NCBI RefSeq assembly: GCF_046365375.1
Contig: NZ_JBKEIT010000006.1
Location: 186,001-250,000, forward strand
Origin: Butyricimonas muris
GTDB lineage: Bacteria > Bacteroidota > Bacteroidia > Bacteroidales > Marinifilaceae
Direction: 5' to 3'
Length of the DNA stretch: 64,000 nucleotides
Shown in pieces: positions 8,856 through 17,706 of this stretch. Position 1 is the first letter of the stretch. Each line of letters begins with the position of its first letter. A model generated the notes under the pieces. That model was not told where the DNA came from. It saw only the letters and a program-made list of their open reading frames with translations, and ran no database searches. Position numbers and translations under genes: made by a program.

Positions 8856-9719
8856 TTAATCGGTTGTTACAAGTTCATACTTGTAGTAAGGCAGAGGTTC
8901 GTTGAGGTAGTGTAGTACTTTCTCTTGGTTCATGCCGTCCAGCGGGTTGTGGTTGTACCCGAAGGTGGATTTGATGCCCATGTTGATGAAATGGACGGCT
9001 CGGTCGAGGGCTTCCGGGAGGCTGTCGCCGTTGAGCATGCAGCCCGTGATGACACTGGCGAAAGCGTCGCCCGTTCCGGGATAGGAAGCCGGGACGTAGT
9101 CGCACAGCACGCGCCACGTGCGTCCGTCCAGTTTGTTGTACGCGAGAGTGGCGACGTTGCACGTGTTACTTCCGGGGGCGGAAGTGATGATCACGTGTTC
9201 GGGACCGAGTTCGCTGAGTTGGTTACACCATTTGACAGCCTCTTCCACGGATATTTCTTCGCGGGGATCGCGTCCCAGCAGGAATGCGGCTTCCGTGAGG
9301 TTGGGGGTAATTACTTTGGCCTTCGAGCAGAGTTGTCGCATGCCCTCGATCATATCGGGTGTCATGCTGGAATATAATGTCCCGTGATCTCCCAACACGG
9401 GATCGACCAGTATAAAATTATTATTATCTTTGAAATAGTCGAAGAAGTCGCTGACGATTCCCATTTGTTTCACGGAAGCGAGGTAGCCCGTGTAAATCGC
9501 GTCGAAATGAAGGTTCAGTTCTTTCCAGTGTTCGATGAATGTTTCCATGTAATCGGTCAGATCGAGGGAACGAAAGTCCTTGTACTCGCTATGGGCGGAC
9601 AGTATGGCCGTCGGCAACGGGCATACCTGATAACCCATGTGCGTGAGAATGGGGATGGCCACGGTCAAGGATGCCCTTCCATAGCCGGACAGGTCGTGTA
9701 TTGCGGCAATTTTCTTCAT
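8856..9719 (-). CDS. pdxY: pyridoxal/pyridoxine kinase of the ribokinase family
   Basis: This kinase phosphorylates vitamin B6 vitamers in the salvage pathway. The sequence starts MKKIAAIHDLSGYGRASLT, the conserved PdxK/PdxY N-terminus. It contains the substrate region TAILSAHSEYK, the DPVLGDHG block near residue 110, TPNLTEAAFLLG, and the ribokinase active site motif PGTGDAFAS near residue 225. The length of 287 matches PdxY. The symbol is given by family, and PdxK and PdxY cannot be separated with confidence here. The gene is followed by a repeat-filled spacer and the HAD phosphatase. The last codons border the right arm of the spacer element. Confidence 0.9.
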   Translation of the reverse strand: MKKIAAIHDLSGYGRASLTVAIPILTHMGYQVCPLPTAILSAHSEYKDFRSLDLTDYMETFIEHWKELNLHFDAIYTGYLASVKQMGIVSDFFDYFKDNNNFILVDPVLGDHGTLYSSMTPDMIEGMRQLCSKAKVITPNLTEAAFLLGRDPREEISVEEAVKWCNQLSELGPEHVIITSAPGSNTCNVATLAYNKLDGRTWRVLCDYVPASYPGTGDAFASVITGCMLNGDSLPEALDRAVHFINMGIKSTFGYNHNPLDGMNQEKVLHYLNEPLPYYKYELVTTD

Positions 9720-9758
9720 GTCATTTCATTATCTTGAGTCTTCAAAGATAATAAAAAA

Positions 9759-12053
9759 TCAATGAACGGGCATATAGGGGAGGGTAAACCAGAACGTGGA
9801 ACCTTGTCCGACGGTGGAGTCCACCCCGATTTTGCCGCCTAATTTAGTGATAATGGTTTCACTGATTGCCAGTCCGAGTCCCGTGCCTTGCGAGAACGTG
9901 TTCAATTTGGTGAAACGGTCAAACACTTTCTTCAGTTTTTCGGGTGCGATACCGCAACCGGTGTCCTTCACGTAAAAGCAGAGAGTTCGCGGATCGATTA
10001 GTTTGTACCCGGCACGAATGCTACCGTTTGTCGTGAACTTGAGCGCGTTCGTGATGAAATTGTGGAGCACTTGTGCTACCCGGTTCCTTTCCGTCCGGAT
10101 GATACATTCCGGAAGACGTTCTTCAACGAGGAATTTGACGGGAGTATCCGTGTCCATTTTCAACCGGGTACTTTGTTCTATTTCATCGAGCAATATATTT
10201 ATGTCCACCTCAGTGTACACGAATTCAAGAGTTCCGGCCTCGATTTTCGAAAGGTCGAGGATGTCGTTGATCAGTTGTAACAACAGGTTGTTATTGTTGT
10301 TTATTATGTTGAGATATTCTTGTTTTTCCTTTTCATCCGTGGTGTACGCCAGAATCTCGGAGAACCCGACAATGGAGTTGAGCGGGGTACGTATTTCGTG
10401 ACTCATGTTGGCGAGGAATGCCGACTTTAGACGATTGCTCTCTTCGGCTTGTTCCTTGGCGTCCCGGAGGTTTTGTTCCATGCGTTTTTGTTCGGTAATC
10501 ACGACGCTTGAACCGATGATGGTTTTCGGTCGGCCGTTCACGTCATACTCGTACACGGCTCCTTGTTTGTTTATCCATTCGTATTCCCGGTCGTTGTACC
10601 AATGCACGAGGTATTCCTCGTGAAATTCTTCCCGTTTCCCGGAGAGCAGTTCTTCGAAGACGGAACGCATATGCTCCCGGAAGTCCGGGTGTATGGAATT
10701 GATATATTTTTCGACTTTACAATAGTATTTGCCGTCAATAGCTTCTTTGGTGTCCTCGTGGTGGTATATAGAATAGTCGCACGAGAAAGTTTGAGAGGGT
10801 ACGTCGCAGTCCCACGGTAGCACGTGTGCCAGACTGAGAACAGAGGAAAGGGTGGAGTTCGTGATTTCCAGTTTTTCTTTGGCGTCGCGTAGTGATTCCT
10901 CCAGTTTTTTGTGGTCGTTGATCGAACAGGAAGTCCCGATAAGACGGGGAGATTGTTTGTTCGATGCAGGTTTTTCCAGTTGAGCTTGAATTTCGATCCA
11001 TTGGTATATTCCTTTTTTCCGGTAATCTGCCCGGAAGAGGATGATGAGCTGTTGCACTTCCTGCCGGATAAGGCTTTGAAACCCTGTTTTTACTCGCTCG
11101 ATGTCTTCCGGGTGAACCGCCTCGAAAAAGGCTTCGAGGGGAATTTCCGTGTCCCATTTTAATGTTTCGCTGTATATGCCCTTTAGTTGCAGGGAATCCA
11201 TGATAAATTTCTTCGCTTCAATGTCATACATCCAGAGAAGATGCTTGGAGATATGCAGGGCGAGGGACAATTTTTGAGTGATGGACTCTATCTCTTCCCG
11301 TTGTGCCTGCAATTCGGTAATGTCAAAGGAACTGCAAACCAGCCAATTGTTGTCTTCATGAGTGAAGATATTCTTGGTGATCATGAGCGTGTGTTCCTTA
11401 CCGTCAGCCATGATGAATTTCTCGATTCCTTGGTATGAGCCTTTTTCCGCGAATAGTTTCCTGTCAAATTCCTGCAATGTTTTTGCTTGTTCTTTATTCA
11501 TGAAAATATCTTCGGTCTGCCCGAGGATTTGTCGCGCCGTGGCTCCGAACATTTCTGATTTTTTACTCCAGAATATATAGCGCCCCGTGTTCATGTCTTT
11601 GATTGAAGTGGGGATAGCTGTATTTTCCAACACTTGACCGAGGAAAAATTGAAGTTTCTCGGATTCTATGCGATGGAGCGTGTATTCCGTGATGTCACGC
11701 AAGAACGCGATTACTTTATTGCCGGGGAGAACTGCCGTGCAGGTTTCGAAATAATAGGGCTGACCTTGCGTGGGCAGGCAAACATCAAAACGCAGGGAGG
11801 TGTTTGACACGAGCGTCTTCGTTATTTGTTGGCAGAAATAATCCCGTTCCGAGGGTGAAGTTATCAGTTCATGTAACTGTTTGCCGATCATTTCTTCCGC
11901 GGGAAGGGGTAATTGCTCCCGGATGGGGTTGATAATATCCATGATATGATGCGTTTCATCGAAGATGAGCATCATGTCCGGGAAAGCTGCTATAATGGCT
12001 TTCAGTATATCTTCGGGGCCTTGATTTTCAAGGGAAGTAGTACCGTGTAACAT
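9759..12053 (-). CDS. multi-PAS sensor histidine kinase
   Basis: This is a 764-residue histidine kinase with no obvious membrane segment, so probably a cytosolic sensor. The first ~520 residues contain about four PAS/PAC-like modules (for example MLIFDETHHIMDIINPIRE, FFLGQVLENTAIPTSIKDM, and GQPYYFETCTAVLPGNKVIAFLR split over two modules). The kinase core follows: the HisKA box ANMSHEIRTPLNSIVGFSE with the phospho-acceptor His at about residue 552, then the ATPase domain with DTGCGIAPEKLKKVFDRF and GTGLGLAI. It lacks a receiver domain, unlike many Bacteroidetes hybrid kinases, and no response regulator is adjacent, so it is an orphan kinase with unknown signal and partner. A TAACTTTG -7 element lies 47 bp upstream. 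Confidence 0.93.
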   Translation of the reverse strand: MLHGTTSLENQGPEDILKAIIAAFPDMMLIFDETHHIMDIINPIREQLPLPAEEMIGKQLHELITSPSERDYFCQQITKTLVSNTSLRFDVCLPTQGQPYYFETCTAVLPGNKVIAFLRDITEYTLHRIESEKLQFFLGQVLENTAIPTSIKDMNTGRYIFWSKKSEMFGATARQILGQTEDIFMNKEQAKTLQEFDRKLFAEKGSYQGIEKFIMADGKEHTLMITKNIFTHEDNNWLVCSSFDITELQAQREEIESITQKLSLALHISKHLLWMYDIEAKKFIMDSLQLKGIYSETLKWDTEIPLEAFFEAVHPEDIERVKTGFQSLIRQEVQQLIILFRADYRKKGIYQWIEIQAQLEKPASNKQSPRLIGTSCSINDHKKLEESLRDAKEKLEITNSTLSSVLSLAHVLPWDCDVPSQTFSCDYSIYHHEDTKEAIDGKYYCKVEKYINSIHPDFREHMRSVFEELLSGKREEFHEEYLVHWYNDREYEWINKQGAVYEYDVNGRPKTIIGSSVVITEQKRMEQNLRDAKEQAEESNRLKSAFLANMSHEIRTPLNSIVGFSEILAYTTDEKEKQEYLNIINNNNNLLLQLINDILDLSKIEAGTLEFVYTEVDINILLDEIEQSTRLKMDTDTPVKFLVEERLPECIIRTERNRVAQVLHNFITNALKFTTNGSIRAGYKLIDPRTLCFYVKDTGCGIAPEKLKKVFDRFTKLNTFSQGTGLGLAISETIITKLGGKIGVDSTVGQGSTFWFTLPYMPVH

Positions 12054-12099
12054 ATTGTTGATTTTAGTAGGACCTCACTATATAGCTGTTATAACGGAA

Positions 12100-12107
12100 C
12101 AAAGTTA
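12100..12107 (-). promoter_or_regulatory. -7 promoter element of the PAS histidine kinase gene
   Basis: The minus strand reads TAACTTTG, matching TAnnTTTG, 47 bases before the start codon. No clear -33 TTTG is seen. Confidence 0.4.
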
Positions 12108-12316
12108 ATGTTTTTATTCATGTATCGGGTAAATTATCGGTATTTGATGTTGGATTTTAAATTTTAGATGTTGGAAACCTCTCCGGCATTGTCTTTTATT
12201 TGTGTTATTTTTGTTTTTAGTCGCTAAATTTAATCCTATTTCCGCGAAGTGTCGAGAGCGGTTGTAAATTGCTGGCAAAAAGAGTGTTGCACGTTTTTTT
12301 TGTTTTTGCCCTCTCG

Positions 12317-12404
12317 TAACCTGCGCCGACAAAGGGCTGAGCGGGTATTTAGCCTGCTTGTAGCCTGCTGAAACCCTGCTGATAGCTTGCTATAGCAGGC
12401 TATC
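12317..12404. repeat. 11-bp-period tandem repeat upstream of glnN
   Basis: Successive 11-mers starting at 12317, 12350, 12361, 12372 and 12383 read TAACCTGCGCC, TAGCCTGCTTG, TAGCCTGCTGA, AACCCTGCTGA and TAGCTTGCTAT, all in the same register. The last units fold into a perfect 10-bp stem (TGCTGATAGC at 12377-12386 with GCTATCAGCA at 12399-12408, 12-nt loop). There is no T tract after the hairpin, so it does not look like a terminator. Confidence 0.75.
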
Positions 12405-12621
12405 AGCAATATATAAACAATATATATTTAGTTAATAGACATTGTGCTCCCTTTGACGTGTTTCTGTTTCTTTGTTCTGTCATTCTGGATGAAGCGAAGA
12501 ATGTTATATGAAATTCGCGTGAGGGGTGGTCGTTTGGGGGGTGTTTTTCTTTTAAAATGTATTTTATTTGATTTTTGATATAAAAAATAGGGGGTATTCG
12601 TGTAAAATAATGGATATTTTG

Positions 12622-12629
12622 TATATTTG
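12622..12629 (+). promoter_or_regulatory. -7 promoter element of glnN
   Basis: TATATTTG matches the TAnnTTTG consensus, 39 bases before the glnN start codon. The expected -33 box region holds only a weak TTCG at 12597-12600. Confidence 0.5.
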
Positions 12630-12668
12630 CCCCGATAAAAATAGGGTTCATTCTAAAAATACAAATTT

Positions 12669-14849
12669 ATGGCAAAATTCAGATTCTTAGCTTTGCAGGA
12701 AATCACCCGTCGTAAACCCGTGGAACGCGGGGAATTACCCCGGTGTTCTGCTGTTTTTGGCGAAAGCGTGTTTTCGATGGACAAGATGAGGCATTATCTT
12801 TCGATCGAGGCTTACAAGAAGTTGGAGAGGGCGATGGTGGAGGGAAGTGTCATTGATCGGGGATTGGCGGATCAAGTGGCTTCGGCGATGAAGGCATGGG
12901 CGGTAGAAAGAGGGGTTACTCATTACACGCATTGGTTTCATCCCTTGAATGGTGCGACGGCGGAGAAACACGATTCTTTTATTGATTTGTTGCCGGACGG
13001 TGACGTGATCGAGTGCTTTGACGGGCGATTACTGGTGCAGCAGGAACCCGATGCATCCAGTTTCCCGAACGGGGGGATTCGCAACACGTTCGAGGCGCGC
13101 GGTTACACGGCGTGGGACCCGGCTTCTCCGGCTTTTATTAATAATCGCACGTTGTGTATCCCGACCGTGTTCGTGGCGTACACGGGGGAGGCGCTTGATT
13201 TCAAGACTCCCTTGTTGAAGGCGTTGGCGTTGATTGACCGGGCGGCGGTGGATATTTGCCAGTATTTCGACAAGGACGTGAAGCGGGTTTTAGCCACGTT
13301 GGGCTGGGAACAGGAATACTTTTTGGTAGATGAGGCTTTGTATAATGCCCGTCCCGATTTGAAGTTGTGCGGGCGGACGTTGATGGGACATTCCTCGGCG
13401 AAGGATCAGCAGTTGGAAGACCAGTATTTCGGCTCTATCCCGGCACGGGTGACCGCTTTTATGGACGAGCTGGAACACGAGTGTCATTGTCTTGGCATCC
13501 CGATTAAAACACGTCATAACGAGGTGGCACCGAATCAGTTCGAGTGTGCCCCGATCTTCGAGGAGGCGAATCTGGCGGTGGATCACAACCAGTTGCTGAT
13601 GTCCACGATGAAGCGGGTGGCACGGCGTCATAATTTCCGCGTGCTTTTGCACGAGAAGCCGTACAAGGGGGTGAACGGTTCCGGGAAGCATAATAATTGG
13701 TCGTTGATGACCGACACGGGGGTGAATTTGTTATCCCCGGGCAAGAACCCGAAATCGAATATGCAGTTTTTGGTTTTCTTGGTGTCGACGATCAGGGCGG
13801 TATACGAGCATGGCGATTTGTTGAAAGCCTCTATCGTTTCGTTGGGTAATGAAGCCCGCTTGGGTGGGGACGAGGCTCCTCCCGTGATTATGTCTGTTTT
13901 CCTCGGTAATTATCTTTCCGGGGTGTTGGACGAGTTGGTGGAGAAAGTGAGCGACCGGAAAATGAGCCCGGACGAGAAGACGGAATTGAAGTTGAACGTG
14001 GGCAAGATCCCGGAAATCATGCTGGATAACACGGATCGTAATCGTACTTCTCCTTTTGCCTTTACCGGGAATCGGTTTGAATTTCGGGCGGTGGGGTCTT
14101 CTGCCAATTGCGGGGGACCGATGATTGCGCTGAACGCGGCGGTGGCTGAACAGTTGATTCATTTCAAACAAGAGACGGATGCCTTGATAGACAAGGGGGT
14201 GAAGAAGGATGAAGCGATATTTCAAGTGCTGCGTAAATATATTATCGAGTCGAAACTCGTGCGTTTCGAGGGGAACGGGTACAGCAAGGAGTGGAAAGAG
14301 GAAGCGGAGCGTCGCGGCCTGTCGACGGAGGTCGATTGCGTGCCCGCGTTGAAGGCTTATTGCTCGGGGAAGGCAAAACGATTGCTGGTGGACAGCGGTA
14401 TCCTGAGTGAACGGGAGTTGAAGGCGCGGTTCGAGATCAAGAACGAGATATACTTGAAGAAGTTGCAGATCGAATCGCGGGTATTGGGTGATTTGGTTTT
14501 AAATCACGTGATCCCGACGGCTATTTCGTACCAGAATACGTTGTTGACGAACGTGACCTCTTTGAAGGCCATTTTGCCGGATTACGAGCAGGTGGCTGAT
14601 GTGCAGATTGACGAGATTCGCACGATTTCCCATCATATCCGGGAGATCCAGAAGATGGTGTCGGACATGACCGAGGCGCGTAAACAAGCTAACACGATCT
14701 CCGACGAGGTGAAGCGTGCCGAGGAGTACACGATAAACGTGCGTCCCTACTTGGAAAAAATCCGTTATCACGTGGATAAGTTGGAGTTGCTTGTAGATGA
14801 TGAGATTTGGCCGTTGCCGAAATACCGAGAATTGCTGTTCTCTCGTTGA
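12669..14849 (+). CDS. glnN: type III glutamine synthetase
   Basis: This enzyme makes glutamine from glutamate and ammonia with ATP and is the main ammonia-assimilation enzyme of many Bacteroidales. At 726 residues it has the size of the GSIII class (about 75-83 kDa), far longer than GSI or GSII. GSIII features seen are the N-terminal VFGESVFSMDKMRHYLS, THWFHPLNGATAEKHDSF near residues 95-112, the active-site segments TRHNEVAPNQFE and KPYKGVNGSGKHNNWSL, and DNTDRNRTSPFAFTGNRFEF near residue 460. The C-terminal helical part is specific to GSIII. It stands alone, preceded by a promoter-like box and the 11-bp repeat, and followed by a perfect hairpin. Control by nitrogen supply is likely but not shown by the sequence. 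Confidence 0.98.
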   Translation: MAKFRFLALQEITRRKPVERGELPRCSAVFGESVFSMDKMRHYLSIEAYKKLERAMVEGSVIDRGLADQVASAMKAWAVERGVTHYTHWFHPLNGATAEKHDSFIDLLPDGDVIECFDGRLLVQQEPDASSFPNGGIRNTFEARGYTAWDPASPAFINNRTLCIPTVFVAYTGEALDFKTPLLKALALIDRAAVDICQYFDKDVKRVLATLGWEQEYFLVDEALYNARPDLKLCGRTLMGHSSAKDQQLEDQYFGSIPARVTAFMDELEHECHCLGIPIKTRHNEVAPNQFECAPIFEEANLAVDHNQLLMSTMKRVARRHNFRVLLHEKPYKGVNGSGKHNNWSLMTDTGVNLLSPGKNPKSNMQFLVFLVSTIRAVYEHGDLLKASIVSLGNEARLGGDEAPPVIMSVFLGNYLSGVLDELVEKVSDRKMSPDEKTELKLNVGKIPEIMLDNTDRNRTSPFAFTGNRFEFRAVGSSANCGGPMIALNAAVAEQLIHFKQETDALIDKGVKKDEAIFQVLRKYIIESKLVRFEGNGYSKEWKEEAERRGLSTEVDCVPALKAYCSGKAKRLLVDSGILSERELKARFEIKNEIYLKKLQIESRVLGDLVLNHVIPTAISYQNTLLTNVTSLKAILPDYEQVADVQIDEIRTISHHIREIQKMVSDMTEARKQANTISDEVKRAEEYTINVRPYLEKIRYHVDKLELLVDDEIWPLPKYRELLFSR

Positions 14850-14854
14850 GAATG

Positions 14855-14935
14855 AGTTTATAAGGTTTGTAAAGTTTATAAGGTTCATAAAGTAACTTTA
14901 CAAACTTTATGAACCTTATAAACTTTATAAACTTA
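14855..14935. terminator. 23-bp perfect hairpin of the nonamer repeat family (copy C1) between convergent genes
   Basis: The arm 14871-14893 (AAAGTTTATAAGGTTCATAA plus AGT) is perfectly complementary to 14904-14926 with a 10-nt loop. Extra partly paired nonamers (GTTTATAAG, GTTTGTAAA) extend it on the left. It separates glnN from the convergent META gene and abuts the META stop codon. It probably acts as a two-way terminator, although the stem is AT-rich. Confidence 0.7.
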
Positions 14936-15952
14936 TTTCTTCTTTTCCTGTAAATTCAGTACTTTCCCGTCGGGAAGAGTGAGTTTTGCCTCGGTTCCTT
15001 TGCCGATGAGGCTTACGTTATCTTTCTCGTAACGGTAACCGGAAGCCATTACTTGTTGCGGTAACTCGTAAGTTTGATCGTCGAGGGTAACCACGGCAAG
15101 TTCTTCGTTCGGGTAAAAGGTTACATTTACTTGGTAGAGCATTTTGGTTTTGCCGTCACCTCCTTGAAATACGGCGTTGATGACGCTATTCGGGGTTTCC
15201 GTGTAAAGGGTTTGCGCCCGTTGCTCGATAATCCATTGTCCGTTTACTTGGCGTACGTTGTAAGTGTCGTCATCTTCCACGTTCCACGCGTATCCGCCAT
15301 TCGGGAGGCCGCGTCTGTCAAGGACGGGGTGATTCTCCACGTTCGGGAGGAATACTTCCACTTGCGCGGAGTCAGCCGAGAACACGATAAAAGCGGAAGT
15401 TGCGGCTTCCGGATCATTCACCGGATTCATGCGAACGCCCGATTCAAACAAACGGATGCAGTCTTTTTTCACTTCAGACCAAGTGAAGCCGGCAGCAGCG
15501 TTGCACCCGTGATTGTCGTTGGCCACGCCTACTTTGGGATCGGCTTTCGTGAATACCAGAGTCATTTTTTTATCCTTGTCGGTGAACTTCAGTTCTCCGT
15601 TTTCCACAGAATAAGAGGTCATGGCGGCGAGAGCCTTCACGAATTGATCCTCGAACTTCAAGTCGGGGCAGGCCATCATGGTCATACCTCCCGGTTCCAG
15701 TTTGATGGTGTTGCCCTCGGTAGAATATCTCCCGAAGAAACGGTTACACCCGGCGAAACCGTACATGGTATTGGTGTCCGTGAGGATGATGGTTGGAACT
15801 CTTTGAGAAAGGGCTACTTTCTCGTTGTTGCTTGTCATTTCTTTCAGTTGCCACTCGTTGGCGGTCAACGCCGCCTTGTTGCCCGTGTTGCTTTTGCATC
15901 CCGCGAAGGCGAAAACCGTGGCGATCATCATTAAAATTGTTGTTCTTCTCAT
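14933..15952 (-). CDS. META-domain lipoprotein with MliC-like C-terminus
   Basis: This is a lipoprotein of 339 residues. The ATG at 15952 gives a proper signal (MRRTTILMMIATVFAFAGCK, lipobox FAGC), whereas the longer open frame from 16033 would bury it. Domain order: META domain (about residues 30-135: NEWQLKEM, YGFAGCNRFFGRY, MTMMACPDLKFEDQF), as in HslJ. Next comes a short Cys-containing block (GCNAAAGFTWSEVKKDC). Last is a C-terminal region, residues ~300-335, with ASGYRYEKDNVSLIGKG and EAKLTLPDGKVL, resembling the lysozyme-inhibitor fold MliC. The paired cysteines of classical MliC are not seen in that last part. A protective or envelope-stress role is inferred from the family. The gene stands alone between convergent glnN and a same-strand GH3 gene. 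Confidence 0.8.
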   Translation of the reverse strand: MRRTTILMMIATVFAFAGCKSNTGNKAALTANEWQLKEMTSNNEKVALSQRVPTIILTDTNTMYGFAGCNRFFGRYSTEGNTIKLEPGGMTMMACPDLKFEDQFVKALAAMTSYSVENGELKFTDKDKKMTLVFTKADPKVGVANDNHGCNAAAGFTWSEVKKDCIRLFESGVRMNPVNDPEAATSAFIVFSADSAQVEVFLPNVENHPVLDRRGLPNGGYAWNVEDDDTYNVRQVNGQWIIEQRAQTLYTETPNSVINAVFQGGDGKTKMLYQVNVTFYPNEELAVVTLDDQTYELPQQVMASGYRYEKDNVSLIGKGTEAKLTLPDGKVLNLQEKKK

Positions 15953-16105
15953 GTGTGTGTTATTTTTACGCGAATATACGTAGAGAAAATATAAAAGTTT
16001 AGGGATAACGGGAAAAGATTTACCGGATACCAATGCTATTGAAACATTCGTATCCGGTTAAGCGATTCTTTGTTTTGCACTTTCACACCCCGGGTATGAT
16101 GGTTA

Positions 16106-17605
16106 TCACATTTTAAGCAATTCTTCGATATGCGTGCGGTCGTTCCATAATTGGGGTATTTTATTTTGTCCGCCGAGTTTGCCTTTTTCTTTTAGCCAGT
16201 CGATGAAAAGGTTCGGACGGGCGACGTGAAGAATAAGGCGTTGGAGTGACAGGAGGCGCTTGGCCTCGTAGTCGGAGTTCACGCGTTGAAGTTCTTTGTC
16301 AAGCATGTCGGCGAAAGTTTCCGGGTCGGAGGGAGGGGTTCCGAATTCGATGATCCACTCGTGGGCACCTTTTTTGTTCTCGTTCATGAAGACCGGGGCC
16401 GCGGTGAAATGGAGTACGGTGGCTCCGGTTTGTTCGCAAGCTCGGTTTAAAGCCGCGATAGCGTTGTCGATGATTAATTCTTCCCCGAAAGCGTTGATAA
16501 ACAGTTTTGTGCGTCCGGTAATCTTGAATTTGTAGGGGCGGGTGGAGGTGAACTGAACGGTGTCGCCGATCATGTAGCGCCACAGTCCGCCGTTGGTGGA
16601 AATGACGATGGCGTAGTTGACGCCGGTTTCTACTTCTTCCAGCAGGAGCGCTTTCGGGCGGGATTTGCCCAGTTCGTTCATGGGTACGAACTCGTAATAC
16701 ACGCCGTAGTCGAGCATGAGTAGCATCGACGGGTCGGAGGGATCGTCTTGTAGTCCGAAAAAGCCCTCTGAGGCGTTGTATGTTTCGAGATATTTCATCT
16801 TCGGGTCGGGCAACAGGCGTTTGTACTGTTCCCGGTAGGGGGTGAAATTGATACCGCCGTGTATGAATAGTTCGAGGTTAGGCCATACCTCGTGGAGGTT
16901 GTCTTTGCCCGTGCGTTCGAGAATACGGTTGATGAGCGTGAGAAACCACGAGGGTACGCCCGCCAGACTGCGCACGTCTTCCTTGATGGTGGTTTCGCAT
17001 ATCTTTTCTATTTTCTCTTCCCAGTCACTCATGAGCATGATGGATTGGTCGGGTGTCTTCATCATGTTTGCCCAAAAAGGCGTGTTCGAGATCAGGATGG
17101 CGGAGAGATCTCCGTAGCGGCAGTTGTTGTTTGTTTTGGAAATCTCACTGCTACCGCCGAGAGCGAGAGTCTTCCCGTTGAATGCTTGAGCGTCGGGATA
17201 GAGGTTGTTGAAGATGGCTATCACGTCTTTGCCGCCCCGGAAGTGACATTCTTCCAGTGAAGTTTTACTCACGGGTATGAATTTGCTTTTGGCGGCGGTC
17301 GTTCCGGACGATTTGGCAAACCACGTGATGGGTTCCGGCCACAAGAGGTTTTGTTCCCCGTTCATCAGACGCTCGGAATAGGGAGCCAGTTCCTCGTAAT
17401 GGATGATGGGTAACCGTTCCCGGTATTGTTCGGCAGTGAGGATGGAGGCAAAATCGTACTTCTGCCCGTATTCGGTGGTCGCGGCAGCGCGGAGTAATTC
17501 ATCCAGCGTGTCACGTTGCACCTGCACGGGATTCGTTTTGAAGTACTCTATTTGCGTTAGTCGCTTGGACGAGAACATGGATATGATGGAGTTGATGATT
17601 GGCAT
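16106..17605 (-). CDS. GH3 auxin-responsive promoter family protein (adenylate-forming)
   Basis: This 499-residue protein belongs to the GH3 branch of the acyl-adenylate/firefly luciferase superfamily. GH3 enzymes activate a carboxylic acid with ATP and, in plants, join it to an amino acid. The ATP-binding loop TWFAKSSGTTAAKSKFIPVS lies near residues 92-111, the YNASEGFFG region near residue 285, and a C-terminal hinge with YKFKITGRTKLFINAFGEE near residue 355. Bacterial members are common in Bacteroidetes, but their substrate is not established. The gene is separated from the upstream rnhB by a heptamer element that fills the whole spacer. Confidence 0.9.
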   Translation of the reverse strand: MPIINSIISMFSSKRLTQIEYFKTNPVQVQRDTLDELLRAAATTEYGQKYDFASILTAEQYRERLPIIHYEELAPYSERLMNGEQNLLWPEPITWFAKSSGTTAAKSKFIPVSKTSLEECHFRGGKDVIAIFNNLYPDAQAFNGKTLALGGSSEISKTNNNCRYGDLSAILISNTPFWANMMKTPDQSIMLMSDWEEKIEKICETTIKEDVRSLAGVPSWFLTLINRILERTGKDNLHEVWPNLELFIHGGINFTPYREQYKRLLPDPKMKYLETYNASEGFFGLQDDPSDPSMLLMLDYGVYYEFVPMNELGKSRPKALLLEEVETGVNYAIVISTNGGLWRYMIGDTVQFTSTRPYKFKITGRTKLFINAFGEELIIDNAIAALNRACEQTGATVLHFTAAPVFMNENKKGAHEWIIEFGTPPSDPETFADMLDKELQRVNSDYEAKRLLSLQRLILHVARPNLFIDWLKEKGKLGGQNKIPQLWNDRTHIEELLKM

Positions 17606-17706
17606 ATTGTAGATTTTAGATTTCTTGATTTATGATTTTGGATTAGATAATACCTTCCAGTTGATGAATGCTGTTTTTAATCGTAAATCGTAATTCATAA
17701 ATCTTA
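17606..17706. repeat. heptamer inverted-repeat spacer element, GATTTAT family (copy B2)
   Basis: The left arm at 17611-17644 (TAGATTTTAGATTTCTTGAT, then TTATGATTTTGGATT) faces the right arm at 17675-17706 (TTTTTAATCGTAAATCGTAA, then TTCATAAATCTTAAATATT), with a ~30-bp insert. It spans the entire gap from the rnhB stop to the GH3 start, and the TAA stop of rnhB lies inside the right arm. Confidence 0.8.

Larger units (their letters stand above)
12054..12668. other. 615-bp intergenic region between divergent PAS kinase and glutamine synthetase genes
   Basis: No convincing gene is present; two short leftward open frames (12114-12332 and 12403-12651) lack family resemblance and start signals. 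The region holds the kinase -7 box near its left end, an 11-bp-period repeat at 12317-12404 ending in a hairpin, and a TATATTTG box close to glnN. It is AT-rich apart from the repeat. Confidence 0.7.

Noticed and set aside
12114..12651. Two leftward open frames in the glnN upstream region
   Set aside because: They lack start signals and family resemblance, and the second runs towards the glnN promoter box and the 11-bp repeat.
15074..15934. Rightward open frame of 286 codons
   Set aside because: It is antisense to the META-domain lipoprotein gene, which has a signal peptide and recognisable domains.
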